NCBI GenBank assembly: GCA_905250075.1
Contig: CAJNOP010000898.1
Location: forward strand, 1 to 64,000
Length of the DNA stretch: 64,000 nt
Origin: Rotaria sp. Silwood1
Lineage: Eukaryota; Rotifera; Eurotatoria; Philodinida; Philodinidae
Direction of reading: 5' to 3'
The number at the start of each line of letters is the position of its first letter. Position 1 is the first letter of the stretch. A program made the translations under genes and the position numbers. Below are positions 36,218-46,600 of the stretch, in pieces. Below the pieces are notes generated by a model. That model had not been told where the DNA came from, did no database searches, and saw only the letters and a list, made by a program, of their open reading frames with translations.

Positions 36218-36533
36218 TATTCGTTAGGACAGGTTTAGCTCCCCTAGTGGATAAAATACATGTGTCAAAAATTTCGTTAGATGCGGCTTAGTCCCCTCCC
36301 TAGGCCAAAATCCTGGCTATGCCATGGAAATATATGAAATCCTATCATTATTGAAAAAGAGCAAAACTTTATCGTCAACTAGTGGCCTCTATGAAACATA
36401 TAGTTCATCGGTTCCATTATAAATTCCAATGAAAGAGAATATTTTTAAAATTAACTAACTGGGAAAAAATCTCTTTCAAATTATTTATATTTAATTGATT
36501 TTTTTTGTTTCTTAACTAACGGCTATTTCATTG

Positions 36534-39500
36534 ATGGATTCAAATACAAATGAATATGAACAAGAACTTTTATCATATCCAGAAAAATTAGTTGAATATC
36601 TTAGTGAACATATAGAAATAATTGAAAGAACACTTAATGATGATGAAAATTTTTGTAATCAAGATATTAATTCAACATTAAATTATGTTGAAATTATAGA
36701 AAAAAAATTTAATGAAAAAATTCAAACATTAAAAAAACAATTAGAACAAATACGTTTAGAAAATAAAGATCTATCAGAAAAAAATAAAAAACAATTTCAA
36801 GAAAAATTTACTGAAATTAATGATTTATTTATTGCTCAAAATTATGTACAAGGTTTGTTAAAATTCTCAAAAAAAAATAAAATAAAATAAAACTTGTAAA
36901 TTTTCTTGTTTCTTAAAAGCTTTAAATAAATTTAAAGATTGTGAAAAACAATTTCAACAACGATCAACATTAATTCAACATGTACCAAAATTATATATAA
37001 AAGAATCAGACATTGATGAATTTTTTTCATCTAATCATAAAACTAATATATCTTCAATACAATCAACTATTAAAACTCCAATAACAACATTAATAACAGA
37101 TCATGATATTGAAATAACTTATAAAGAACGTTCACGTCAAGAAAAAATTGTTGAAAACGATAATTTTAATAAAAATGATGAAGATTTTGAAGATATTAAT
37201 AAAGAAAAAAAAGAAGATTATGATAAGTAATAATTTAAAATTCAAAAAAATACAATTTTCTTTATTTTGTTTTTTATGTATTCAGATCTAGTTTTGGTAT
37301 TCGATCAAAACGTCAAGAAAATCCACCACCAACAATTAATAATAATAATAATTCTATGTACGATTGAATAGTAAATTAAATTTTTCTTTTTTCTTTAATA
37401 GATGTTAATCAATATATAAAATATTAAAAACTAATCTGTATTAGAAAATGAAAAATTCGAAATATTCTTAGAAATTTATTTAATCTTACAATTATAAACA
37501 CTAAAAAATAGTTTTGAAATTTCTTTTAAAAAAAATAAAAAGGCTATTGCTAATGCATCATGATGATTATTTAAAAAAAACCAAGGGGGAAACAGCGGAC
37601 CAGAGATGGACAAAACCGCACCGCGCCACTGCTCGCACCTAGGCGCTATGCACATCTCTCTTTCTCTTTGTTCTACCAATCAGTTTCTCAAACTCTACCG
37701 AATACCGGGATGCTCTAAGCATGCGCTCATCGAAGCTCAGACTATTATAGCGTAGGCGTGAGCAACGGCGCGGGGAGGCGCGGTGCGACTTTGCCCATCT
37801 CTGCAGCGGACTTCAACCGCAGTGGCTTCACATTTTCACAAGACTTCAAAAGAGTTCTAAAGACTTCACAAGACTTCAGAAGACTTCGTTAGACTTCATG
37901 AGACTTCACGGATTTCATGAGACTTTATAAGACTTCATAGGACTTCACAAAACTTCATAAGACTTCACAGGACTTCAAGAGGCAGATTCCATGAGTATCA
38001 AAAAACGTTTCTTATGAATTTTCATGCACTAAATGTATTTCAAAACTTTCAGAAGAATTCATGAGACTTTCTGAGAATTCATAAGACTTTCAAGACTTCA
38101 CGGCTGAAGTCTCTGCTGTTTCCCCCCTTGAAAAAAACCTACTAGAGCAGTAATGAGAGCATGATCACATTGTCATGCTGAATGTATTTAATAAGTTTCA
38201 TCTAATATTCATTCTTCGAAATGAAGAGTTTTTTCTTTTTCTAAAAGACAATGATATTTTCTAAATTGTAGAAAAAATGATAACAAACCTTCGATAACAA
38301 CTGCTACTGGCTTTCGACCATTCCGTTTTAGTACAAGATTAAATCAAATCTCAAACGACAATAATCTACTATTTTCTGGTCGTAATATTTCCGTTTCTTC
38401 ATCAATACAGAATAGTGACACACATTCTCGTAATAATCATCGACAAGCTGTAACTACACCAAGTCCACCTGTATCAATTCAACGGCATACAATATCTATT
38501 TCAAATGATGAAGATGAACGTTTGATTTTAAATCCTGGTAATATTTGTTTTTTGTTTTGTTTAGGAAAAACTACTTATAATCTGATAAAAGAAAATCTAA
38601 ATAATTTCATAGAGGAACTTGTTCAGAAAATTTAAATGATTTTATTCGAATATTGATAAGTTTTTCTTATCTAATAAAAACTGAATTCCTATTTGACACA
38701 GCTATTGAGTTTCGATCTAAAGTTTTACGCATATAGAGAACTTCTTAAAAAAACTCATAAGTTTTTGACAAAAAGTTTCTTCGAGATATAAAACCTTCAA
38801 AAGTATAGACTCTTTTCTATGGATAGTATACATCAGAGCTCTATCGATTTGATTCTTACTCTTTGAAAATCAAATATTGACGCATTGCCTAACTATTCGA
38901 GAGTATTTTAACAAATCCATTTTAGCACTTAAAATAAACTTCTATTTTTATATCGTAAGACTTACACTGACTGATACAAAAACTTATATAGATTCCAAAT
39001 ATGTTTTTTGCTATCGTCCTAATATAATTATCAATTGTTAAATGCAAATGTTCTACTGCCAGTAGTACTTATTTCCTAGATTTTCTTTGACCTCTTCCGT
39101 GTCAGCCTAATAAAATGTTAGCTTTGCTTTTTATTGAGGCTAGCCCATGTGATGAAAACCGGCAGTGAACCGCTACTTTTTTTCGGTTTGCCGCGGTAAA
39201 CCGGCGGTTTTTCTCGCTTTACCGGCTCCCTACAGGTTTAACCGTTTTTTTTTAATGGTGAACTGCGGTTTACCGCTAAAATTGATCCGGTGTTTGTGAC
39301 ATGGCAGTCTAGTTGAGTTCTTTATCTGAACAAAATTGAATAGTTTAGTCAAAAATCTCAATAGAAACGTAGTTTTTATAAGAATCTTATGCCGTAACTA
39401 TAGAAAATAAAATCATTGAAAACAAAAGAAGGACATTTAAGGAAGTTTTTTGTAATTAGTTTTGGCATTGAAACAAAAAAAAAATAAATAGACGATATAT

Positions 39501-41562
39501 GGTTATTTTAAATGAATAGTTTTGTGAAAACGAACTTGAGTAATTATGTTTCTTGATGAAAAGATACTAATGTATATTTGTACGAAGAGAGAAGATCAAA
39601 TTGTTGATCTTCAAGTCAATTATGTTTCAAAATATTTGAAAATTAGTCGAAATAACTAATCATACATCTAAAATTTGTTCAGTCCTTCTTTCTATATTTA
39701 TATTATCTATTTTTATTTCTAAGTATGAAAGACAAAACTTAAAAGATTCAAAAGCTGCAGTTAAGCCCCCCCTCCCTCAAAAATCGATCTCAGCCCAGGA
39801 ACATCCAAATGTCATGAAACTTTGAGGATATGTCGGGGCTGTAAAAGGACGTCTATGGTAAAATTTTCAGCCTCCTATCCTAATGTGTAAGTGAGATACG
39901 AACCAAACAAGGGTCGAAAAATAGCTTATCGCGTCTCGAAAAATTCTCTGTGGGTATTCATTCAATATGCTTGATTGTTTTCTTGTTTGAAAGAGTATGT
40001 TCGAATGCAGTGTCTATGAGGGCCCTTTTTATTTTACTCTTATCTTTCTCGAGGAAAAAAGGTCTAACAAGTTCAATCACTGAAAAATCTCTCAAAAAAA
40101 TGGCTCTCATAGGCACTGCAGTTTTTGATGCTCTTTCAAACAAAAAAAAACATTTGACTTTATACCGGGTTATAGTTGACTTTCGCTGGAGATGCGTCGC
40201 TTCGACTACCATATTGAGAAAAAACGAAAAAGATTTTTGGAAAAACCGCTGGTTTTTCGAATAGAGGTTGTCAAAAATCTTGAAAATTTTTCGGAAAAAA
40301 AGAGTTATCGAAGAAAAGTTTTTATCGTTTATGAAAGAGAAAATGACAGGCTATCCTCTCCATGTATTTATCTCAATCTTGATCATTCTGACGAAAACTC
40401 ACTTTTTTGAAGGGAGCCCCCTTATATTTAAATGAATTCTTTCTTCTCGAAGTAATTCTAATTACAATATACATTATGAACATTTTTTTAAGTATTTTTC
40501 TCTCAATGAATCAATTATAAATAAAAAATATATGTAGAAAAAATGTAAAATTCTAGTTCTAATTATTCATTTTTGATTTCTTTCAATTATTTATAAGTAG
40601 TTAAAACTTCCCATCAACATGTACAAACAGTTAGATTCAATTTTTATTACATGATTCTATTAAAAATAAAAAATAGAAAATTTAATTTAATTTTTATTTT
40701 AGTTTCACATTATCAACATGAACGAAATATATTTCTTTTAATAGCATGTGATAGTCAATATATAGTTTGTTTTAAAAGTCCACCTAATCGATTAGATCGA
40801 TGGAAATTAGGTACTATTGAACGTCGTACTCATAGAGAATATATTCTCAATTGGCATGATGGTCTTATTATATCTATGGGTTCAATTACAAATAGTATTA
40901 TTTATATATTTACAGAACGTGAATTTTTTATTTATTCACTTGAAAAACGTTGTAAACTTGATTCACGTATGTTACCACGTGGTGATGATGATGAATTAGA
41001 AATAAATTATCCACAATATAATGAATCTCAACGTGGTATTGGTACTGTATATGATAAATATATGTATCATATTTATTTAAATCGTAAAAGTCATTGGACA
41101 TTATCACAAAATATTCTTGAAAATTTAAGTCATGTGCAGAATTATGATTTAACAGATATATTTCCTAATGTATTACGTTTTATACATATATGTATTAATG
41201 AAAATACAATAAATTTTCTTGTTCAAATGAATGATTCATCATATGGTGTTGTATTTTATTCAATAAATAATTCTAAAAAAAATGATAAATTATCATTAAT
41301 TAAATTTCCTCGTGCTCAAAAACCATTAACAATTTGTTCAGCATTTATTGAATCATTAAATCAATATATTTTTTTTATTAATGATCCATCAATTGATACA
41401 TTACATATAATAAGTACAGAAAAATATTTAGAAAATTATTCAGTTGATTGTTATGCTATTTGTTATGTAGCTAATAAACATGAATTAATAATTGTAACAA
41501 ATACTTCTATATCTTCGATAAATTTACATAAATCAAATTTATTTTTTTCAAAATTTTTCTAA
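36534..41562 (+). CDS. Coiled-coil protein with probable beta-propeller C-terminus
   Basis: Exons 36534-36852, 36920-37226, 37286-37357, 38272-38537 and 40703-41562 join with consistent phase to 607 residues. Residues 20-110 are rich in Glu, Lys and Leu with heptad-like spacing (IEKKFNEKIQTLKKQLEQIR), indicating a coiled coil. A middle region of about 200 residues is Ser/Asn-rich and probably disordered. The last 290 residues have repeated short beta-strand-like blocks (NIFLLIACDSQYIVCFK, GLIISMGSITNSIIYIF, HELIIVTNTSISSINLH), suggesting a WD/NHL-like propeller without canonical motifs. No RING or B-box precedes the coiled coil, so it is not a standard TRIM protein. I do not recognise an orthologue. 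Two introns are large and hold transposons. An AATAAA lies at 41717. Confidence 0.72.
37601..37803. mobile_element. hAT-type MITE, copy 2 (nested)
   Basis: A 203-bp copy of the family at 386-598, with termini CAGAGATGGAC. It is flanked by a perfect 8-base duplication CAGCGGAC (37593-37600 and 37804-37811). The flanks belong to the terminal repeat of the element at 37582-38130, so this copy inserted later. It differs from copy 1 by a deletion of about 10 bases in the left GC-rich arm and scattered substitutions. Confidence 0.9.
37838..37982. repeat. Minisatellite of AGACTTCA units
   Basis: Roughly a dozen copies of an 8-12-base unit (AGACTTCACA, AGACTTCATG, AGACTTCATA and similar) in the interior of the hAT-type element; weaker copies continue to about 38100. 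Confidence 0.8.
39140..39295. repeat. GC-rich intronic repeat (CCGGTTTACCGCGG type)
   Basis: Located in the large intron 38538-40702. Motifs such as AACCGGCAGTGAACCGC, GGTAAACCGGCGGTTT and GCGGTTTACCGCT recur in both orientations within about 150 bases. It has the look of a small MITE with GC-rich ends in AT-rich surroundings, but the ends and target duplication are not resolved. Confidence 0.45.
39981..40150. repeat. Intronic inverted repeat with mirrored ORFs
   Basis: The arm at 39981-40027 (TGTTTGAAAGAG, TGCAGTGTCTATGAGGGC) is matched in complement at about 40098-40147 (GGCTCTCATAGGCACTGCAG, CTCTTTCAAACA), with about 70 bases between. Both strands are open for about 85-105 codons here, a by-product of the hairpin. 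C-rich TTAAGCCCCCC at about 39763 and AGGGAGCCCCCTTA at about 40411 may be the outer ends of a larger foldback element. Confidence 0.55.
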
Positions 41563-42174
41563 GAAAATTGTTTAATAGATGTATAATGTTTCTTCTTCAT
41601 ACATCATTAAGTGTTTTTTTTTTGTTTCGATATGAAAACAACTTCTCTGTTCTATGGATTTATATTTGAGCATGAGTATTTTTGTTTTCTGTTTTTTTTT
41701 TATTATTAAAGTATGAAATAAAGAAAATAAAAACTAAATCAAGTACGAATGATCAATAGTTTAGCTTAGATCATTCTATGATTAATTAAAAACAAAAAGA
41801 ATCGTTTTGAAATAACGAGAACCGGTAATAAAGAATAAGTAAGAATGTATAATGTTGGTGTAAATATTGAACAGTAAGTCTTCGACATAAGATCAACTGA
41901 CATATACTTTGAAATTTTTTGAGATGCGGTCATAGAAAACGAAGCGACTCCTTATTTTATTATCATAGTTCATCTATGATATCTTGCTATAGAAAACTTG
42001 ATTGATTGTTGAAATTGTTCTCTGAATTTGACCTAATTTTTTTTCATATTACAAAACAAAAATGAAAAATAGGTTGTCGTTAAACTTTTTTCCAATACTT
42101 GAGTCATTTTGCACTAGCTAAGTGATCAGTTAACTGACACTTCATATCCTTAGATAAAATTAGCATATCTACGG
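41563..42174. other. 3' flank of coiled-coil gene
   Basis: Contains the likely polyadenylation signal AATAAA at 41717-41722, about 155 bases after the stop. Otherwise AT-rich with no feature up to the 8-base duplication at 42167-42174. Confidence 0.5.
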
Positions 42175-42726
42175 CAGAGATGTTCATCGCGGCTGAAAAT
42201 CTGGCGCTGTCGCGCCGCGGCCTTAGAAAAAAAAAGCTGCCGCACCGCAGCCGCGCCGCGACGTTTTATAAAAAAATGTTGCCGCGGCTCTGCCGCGCCG
42301 CGATGGCTTATAAAAAAAACGTTGCCACGCCGCTGCCGCGATGAATTATAAAATAAACGTGCCGCCGCCGCGCCGCTGCCGCGGCGGTTTACAAAAAAGT
42401 GTTTCTAATTTCACTGCTGCGACTATATTTGACCAGAGATATTGGTACTAGTCCATCAGATTCATTCAGTCTCGGGGTGTTTCATTTGTAAACCCTGAAA
42501 TTCAATTAAATTCATGCAGTTTTTCAATGTTCCCCAAAAAAATCCTGCCGCTGCCGTGCCGCTGCCGCGATGGTCTTTTAAAAAACCTGCCGCTACCGCG
42601 CCGCTGTCGCGATGATTTTTAAAAAATCTACCGCTACCGCGCCGCTGCCGCGGAGATTTTTTAAAAAACCTGCCGCTACCGCTGCCGCCACAGGTCATCG
42701 CGGCAGCGCCGCGATGGACATCTCTG
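42175..42726. mobile_element. hAT-type MITE with tandem GC-rich sub-repeats
   Basis: A 552-bp element. The left terminus is CAGAGATGTTCATCGCGGC and the right, in complement, CAGAGATGTCCATCGCGGC. Flanking duplication ATCTACGG / ATCTACGA (42167-42174, 42727-42734) matches at 7 of 8, as expected for hAT. Each half contains several roughly 50-base sub-repeats made of GCCGCGCCGCTGCCGCG-type sequence followed by an A/T-rich spacer such as TTTATAAAAAA. The first eight terminal bases, CAGAGATG, are shared with the other MITE family in this window. ORFs across it are repeat translations, not genes. Confidence 0.82.
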
Positions 42727-43672
42727 ATCTACGAATGTGTAGTTTCAGTTTAGTAACGTCATTGATATGATGTAAGTCATGTACACTGAAGACTTCGAAC
42801 ATACAGTGCAGCGGTGGATCTAGGATTTTTTTGATAAGGGGCGATTTGATAGATATGGGGCGATTTTGACCAAAAATCGAGTTTTGAAGTTCATTAGTAG
42901 TAGTATGCACTCTATTTTTAAGTCTTTTCTGCTGGGAAAAATCGAAAATTTTTTTTTCGAATGGGGGCGATCGCCCCAAGCGCCGCCCATTCGAAAATAT
43001 ACAGCAGCCATTCGTCTACTGGATTGGCCGAGTGGGCGCCATCCACTCGAAATTTCGATTCGCCCACTCAGGAAACGAAATCTAGATAAAACGCTGCGAA
43101 CATAAGTTTACAAAAAGGAAATATTTCAATGCGTGTCTTGTGAAAGTTGTAGGAAATATTGAAAATTTCAACTCAAAAGATATTGTCTATTATTGGTATT
43201 AAGGATTTAATTTTTAATTTTCTCTTCGCCTACAAGCATACACTTATCCTAGTGATATCACTTTCTTAAATGTTTTTCTTTCCGACAATTAATCTCTCCA
43301 TGTTGCAACAAACACGGATGTTAATATAATGGCTACTTCTTAATTGCGAACAAAATTTCAGCCCTCACCCACACTGTCGGCATGCTAATTGCTTTGATTT
43401 TCGTCCTCAATCAAGAAGACAGGAATATAATATAGTTAATACTTCGTTGAGAACACCAATATCAATATAATCAATAGATCTTATGTCAATGAATTATTAT
43501 TTACATCAAAACTACACATAGCTAAGTATGACTAATTGTCTATTAGAAATTGATTTTTGCCAAGCAATAAGTTTATTTCATAGTGTGTAGTCAAACAAAA
43601 GAAAAAGAAAAGTGAAATGAAGTGCACAAACCCACACACATGTAAAAAAAGAAAACAAAAAGATTAATAAAT
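42727..43672. other. Intergenic region with a further repeat fragment
   Basis: At about 42810-42995 there is a block whose left end reads GCGGTGGATCTAGGATTTTT, similar in pattern to the GTGGCGTATCCAGGATTTTT termini elsewhere in the window. It includes GGGGGCGATCGCCCC, a palindrome. A second small hairpin (CGAGTGGGCGCCATCCACTCG type) lies near 43030. A minus-strand polyadenylation signal for CEP41 (AATAAA) is at 43572-43577. No gene. Confidence 0.5.
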
Positions 43673-46600
43673 TTATGGTTTCCATGGTTTATCCGAAACA
43701 TTACTGATATTTGATCGTTCCGAAGCAATTGATGAACGTGAACTTTGTTTTGATGCTTGTGTTTGTGAACGTGATAAACGACTTCCACTATCTGTTGGTA
43801 ATAAATTTTTTTCAAGTTGTGTATTTAATTCTTCAATATCATGATTATTAAATTCTTCACGTGTATCAAATGTAACCATAGGTCCTGGTGTAGGTCGTGT
43901 TGCACTAGCAACAGATTGACCAACAGGTGTTTCTTGACGATTTGTATTCGTTGATTGTGAACGTTTAAGTTTTGCTGATGGTGTTTGTGGTGTATTTGAT
44001 AATGTCCATGATAATGGACATGAACCAGTTAAAAGACCATGAGGAAATTTTCGAATGGCATATTTTAAACCTAAAATTTTTATTAAAAAAGTGTTTTCAA
44101 AGTTATATCTCGAGAATATGATGAGTTGTTTTTTTTTTGGTCAAAGAATTCATTAAACAATGAAGAATTTTGCAATAAAATTTTAACTAGATGTTTTTGA
44201 TTTTCTCTATTTATTTTAGCATTAGACGATTTATTATAGATTATGGGAGATTTTTCCATATAAACAATTGAGAAAAATGCAACTATTGGTTTATTTCTTA
44301 GTAGATAATAGAATTTCATGTTAAGAATATAATATTAAATCATGATGTATGTTAAACTATAACGATAGCCCCAAAGTTCTTGAAAGTTTGTCCTATCTAC
44401 ACGATTGTTATACTTTTAGGCGGACTCAAACTCAAAATTATTACGAAATTGAATTCTAATTCAATGTGCCGAAATTATTGTATATTAAATAAATAGAGCA
44501 TATAGTTAAATGTAGAGATATGACGACAAGAGAAAAAAGTAGAGCAATGTGTAAGGAAACTTTTTAAGAACTGAAAAAGTGCATATTAAATTTTTTAAAA
44601 GTGCGAAAGAGTGTTGAACTCCTTTTTTTTTTAATAAAAAAACATACTAATTTGACTGGAAAGAAACTGACAGGTTTTTAATAACTGCGGTATACACACC
44701 CGAGAAACGCTATATCTCTGCTTATGTAATTAATTTTTTTTTTAAGAATGAATCAAAAATATTGACATTAATGAGAATCTGAAGCTTATCAGGATTTTTA
44801 TTTTCAAGATCTTACAAAATCTAATTTTGCATTTGATTGTCTAATAGAAAAAAATGAAAATAAGTCTTTAATTACTATGTGTGGCATAATATCACGAGAT
44901 AAATGTCAAAATTTCGATAAATCTAAATAACAGTTTCTAGAACATTTTAACTTTACATATTTTTTTTTTTTTAATTAGTTTAACGGCTTTATTGTTGTGT
45001 AGGATTGATATTAGAAAAAGCTCTAAAACGCAATAATAAGATAAACTTCGACTTTTCTACGCTCTGACATAAGTTTGTATCTTAAAGATGATTTTCTCTG
45101 TCAATATTTAAAGAAGATTTTATCATTCAAATTTTATTTCAAATTAGACAATTCATGTTTTCAGTTACAGAACTTAACATAATATTAATTCAATAATTAT
45201 TTATTTAAAATATCAATACAACTAAAATCTTTCAAATGTTCCGGATAGTTTCTATCATACTTATTTATTTTTATAATATTAAATGTGTTCATTTTTAAAG
45301 CAAATAAATTGATTACATTTATGTGTATTGTTTATAATATCATCATTAATACTTTTTGAAATGTTTTACATATGAGAAAAGTTCTACTCGAATATACAAA
45401 TCTTAAAAGTTTTTAAAGATACGAAACGCATCTAAAAAACAAAGAAACACGAATAAAATTATTTAGAAATACTGTTTCTTTTTGTTATTTTTGTCTGTCT
45501 GACAGGTAATCTTCAAAAATAGTGAATATAACTTAATAATAATCGTAAAATGTAACAAATTAATTTGATATTTATACACTTAGCCATGATAAATGACGAC
45601 AGACGTGTGATAATAAAAAAAAAGAAAATAGCTTTTTTTTTTGTAATGAGAAAAATTTAATATTTGAATTTTTTCGTTTTATCATCACAAAAAATATTTT
45701 AATTAATAAAAGATATACTGAATATATTGTAAATTAAATATAAACAGTTCTAGTAGAACGAGTGAACATCCCTATGAAAGAGACAAGCTATGCGTTCAAT
45801 TGATATGATGAAGTTCAATAAAATTTTTGCCTGTATTGAGCCTCAAGTGAAATGTGTAAAGGTGAAAAATTTTTTTAGCTTCTAAAGATGTTCTTGTGAT
45901 GAAATATTTAACCTACAACAGAGACATCCTCAGGGAAAAAACTGAAGTACCCATTAAATGAATATTTAAATATATAATTCATGGATACTGTAATGATTAT
46001 ACTCATCTTTTACTTGAGACTGTCTTTATTGTAGATTGAATGTTTCAATAAAGAGGCAAAATTTCATTAAAATTCGTCTTATGAATTGAGCATAATTTGT
46101 TTGTCTATGATGTAAGAAGTTCTAGATATTTTTTTTTTCTTCTCAAAGAACAAAATTTATTAATTGAAGTAGAAAATTTTTAATAAAATGCTCTATATTT
46201 TCTAATAATTGATTCAATAATAAAGATTAACGATAATGACAATTGATTTGACAACATGTCATCCTAAACACATTAGATAATAAAGTGTAAAAGACGAAAT
46301 CAAAAGTAGAACAGTTCAAAATAATATCATGTATTATTCTATTAATATCTAGTAAAGAAAAAAAAAAAGGTACAATAAGTAATAGCATAGAAAAATTCTT
46401 TCGATATTAGTCGTGATCGAGACTTTCTTAGTCAAATTTATTGTACAATACTAAATTCTAAGAGTTAATTGAAAAAAGTTTTACTTTTCAATTGAGAAAA
46501 AAAAAATAATACTCCTACTAATACTTCTAACTTGAATGAATATCATTTTATTTATTATCTTTCATAATGTTGAAAGAAATCAAAAAAGAATACAAATTAA

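Larger units (their letters stand above)
35706..36327. mobile_element. Foldback element carrying a second inserted element
   Basis: Outer ends CAGTGGCGTAGGCAGG and, in complement, CCATGGCATAGCCAGG. Further inward, GCGAAATTTTTGATACGTAT pairs with AACGAAATTTTTGACACATG in inverted orientation, so the outer element was a hairpin of about 200 bases before a second element landed in it. Flanks AACAATAT (35698-35705) and AAATATAT (36328-36335) match at 6 of 8, a possible old hAT-type duplication. The termini resemble those of the element at 52110-52735. No coding capacity. Confidence 0.65.
37582..38130. mobile_element. hAT-type element, interrupted by a second MITE
   Basis: Terminal repeats CAAGGGGGAAACAGCGGAC on the left; the right end in complement reads CAAGGGGGGAAACAGCAGAG. 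It is flanked by a perfect 8-base duplication AAAAAAAC (37574-37581 and 38131-38138). The interior is a tandem repeat of AGACTTCA-type units. Another MITE sits 19 bases inside the left end. The whole lies in an intron of the coiled-coil gene. An 8-base duplication points to hAT. The A-rich duplication is less informative than a mixed sequence would be. Confidence 0.75.

Noticed and set aside
39950..40264. ORFs on both strands in the 2.2-kb intron
   Set aside because: They mirror each other across an inverted repeat and show no protein similarity; a consequence of the hairpin.
42462..42698. Gly/Arg-rich ORF of 78 codons
   Set aside because: Translation of tandem GC-rich sub-repeats in a MITE.
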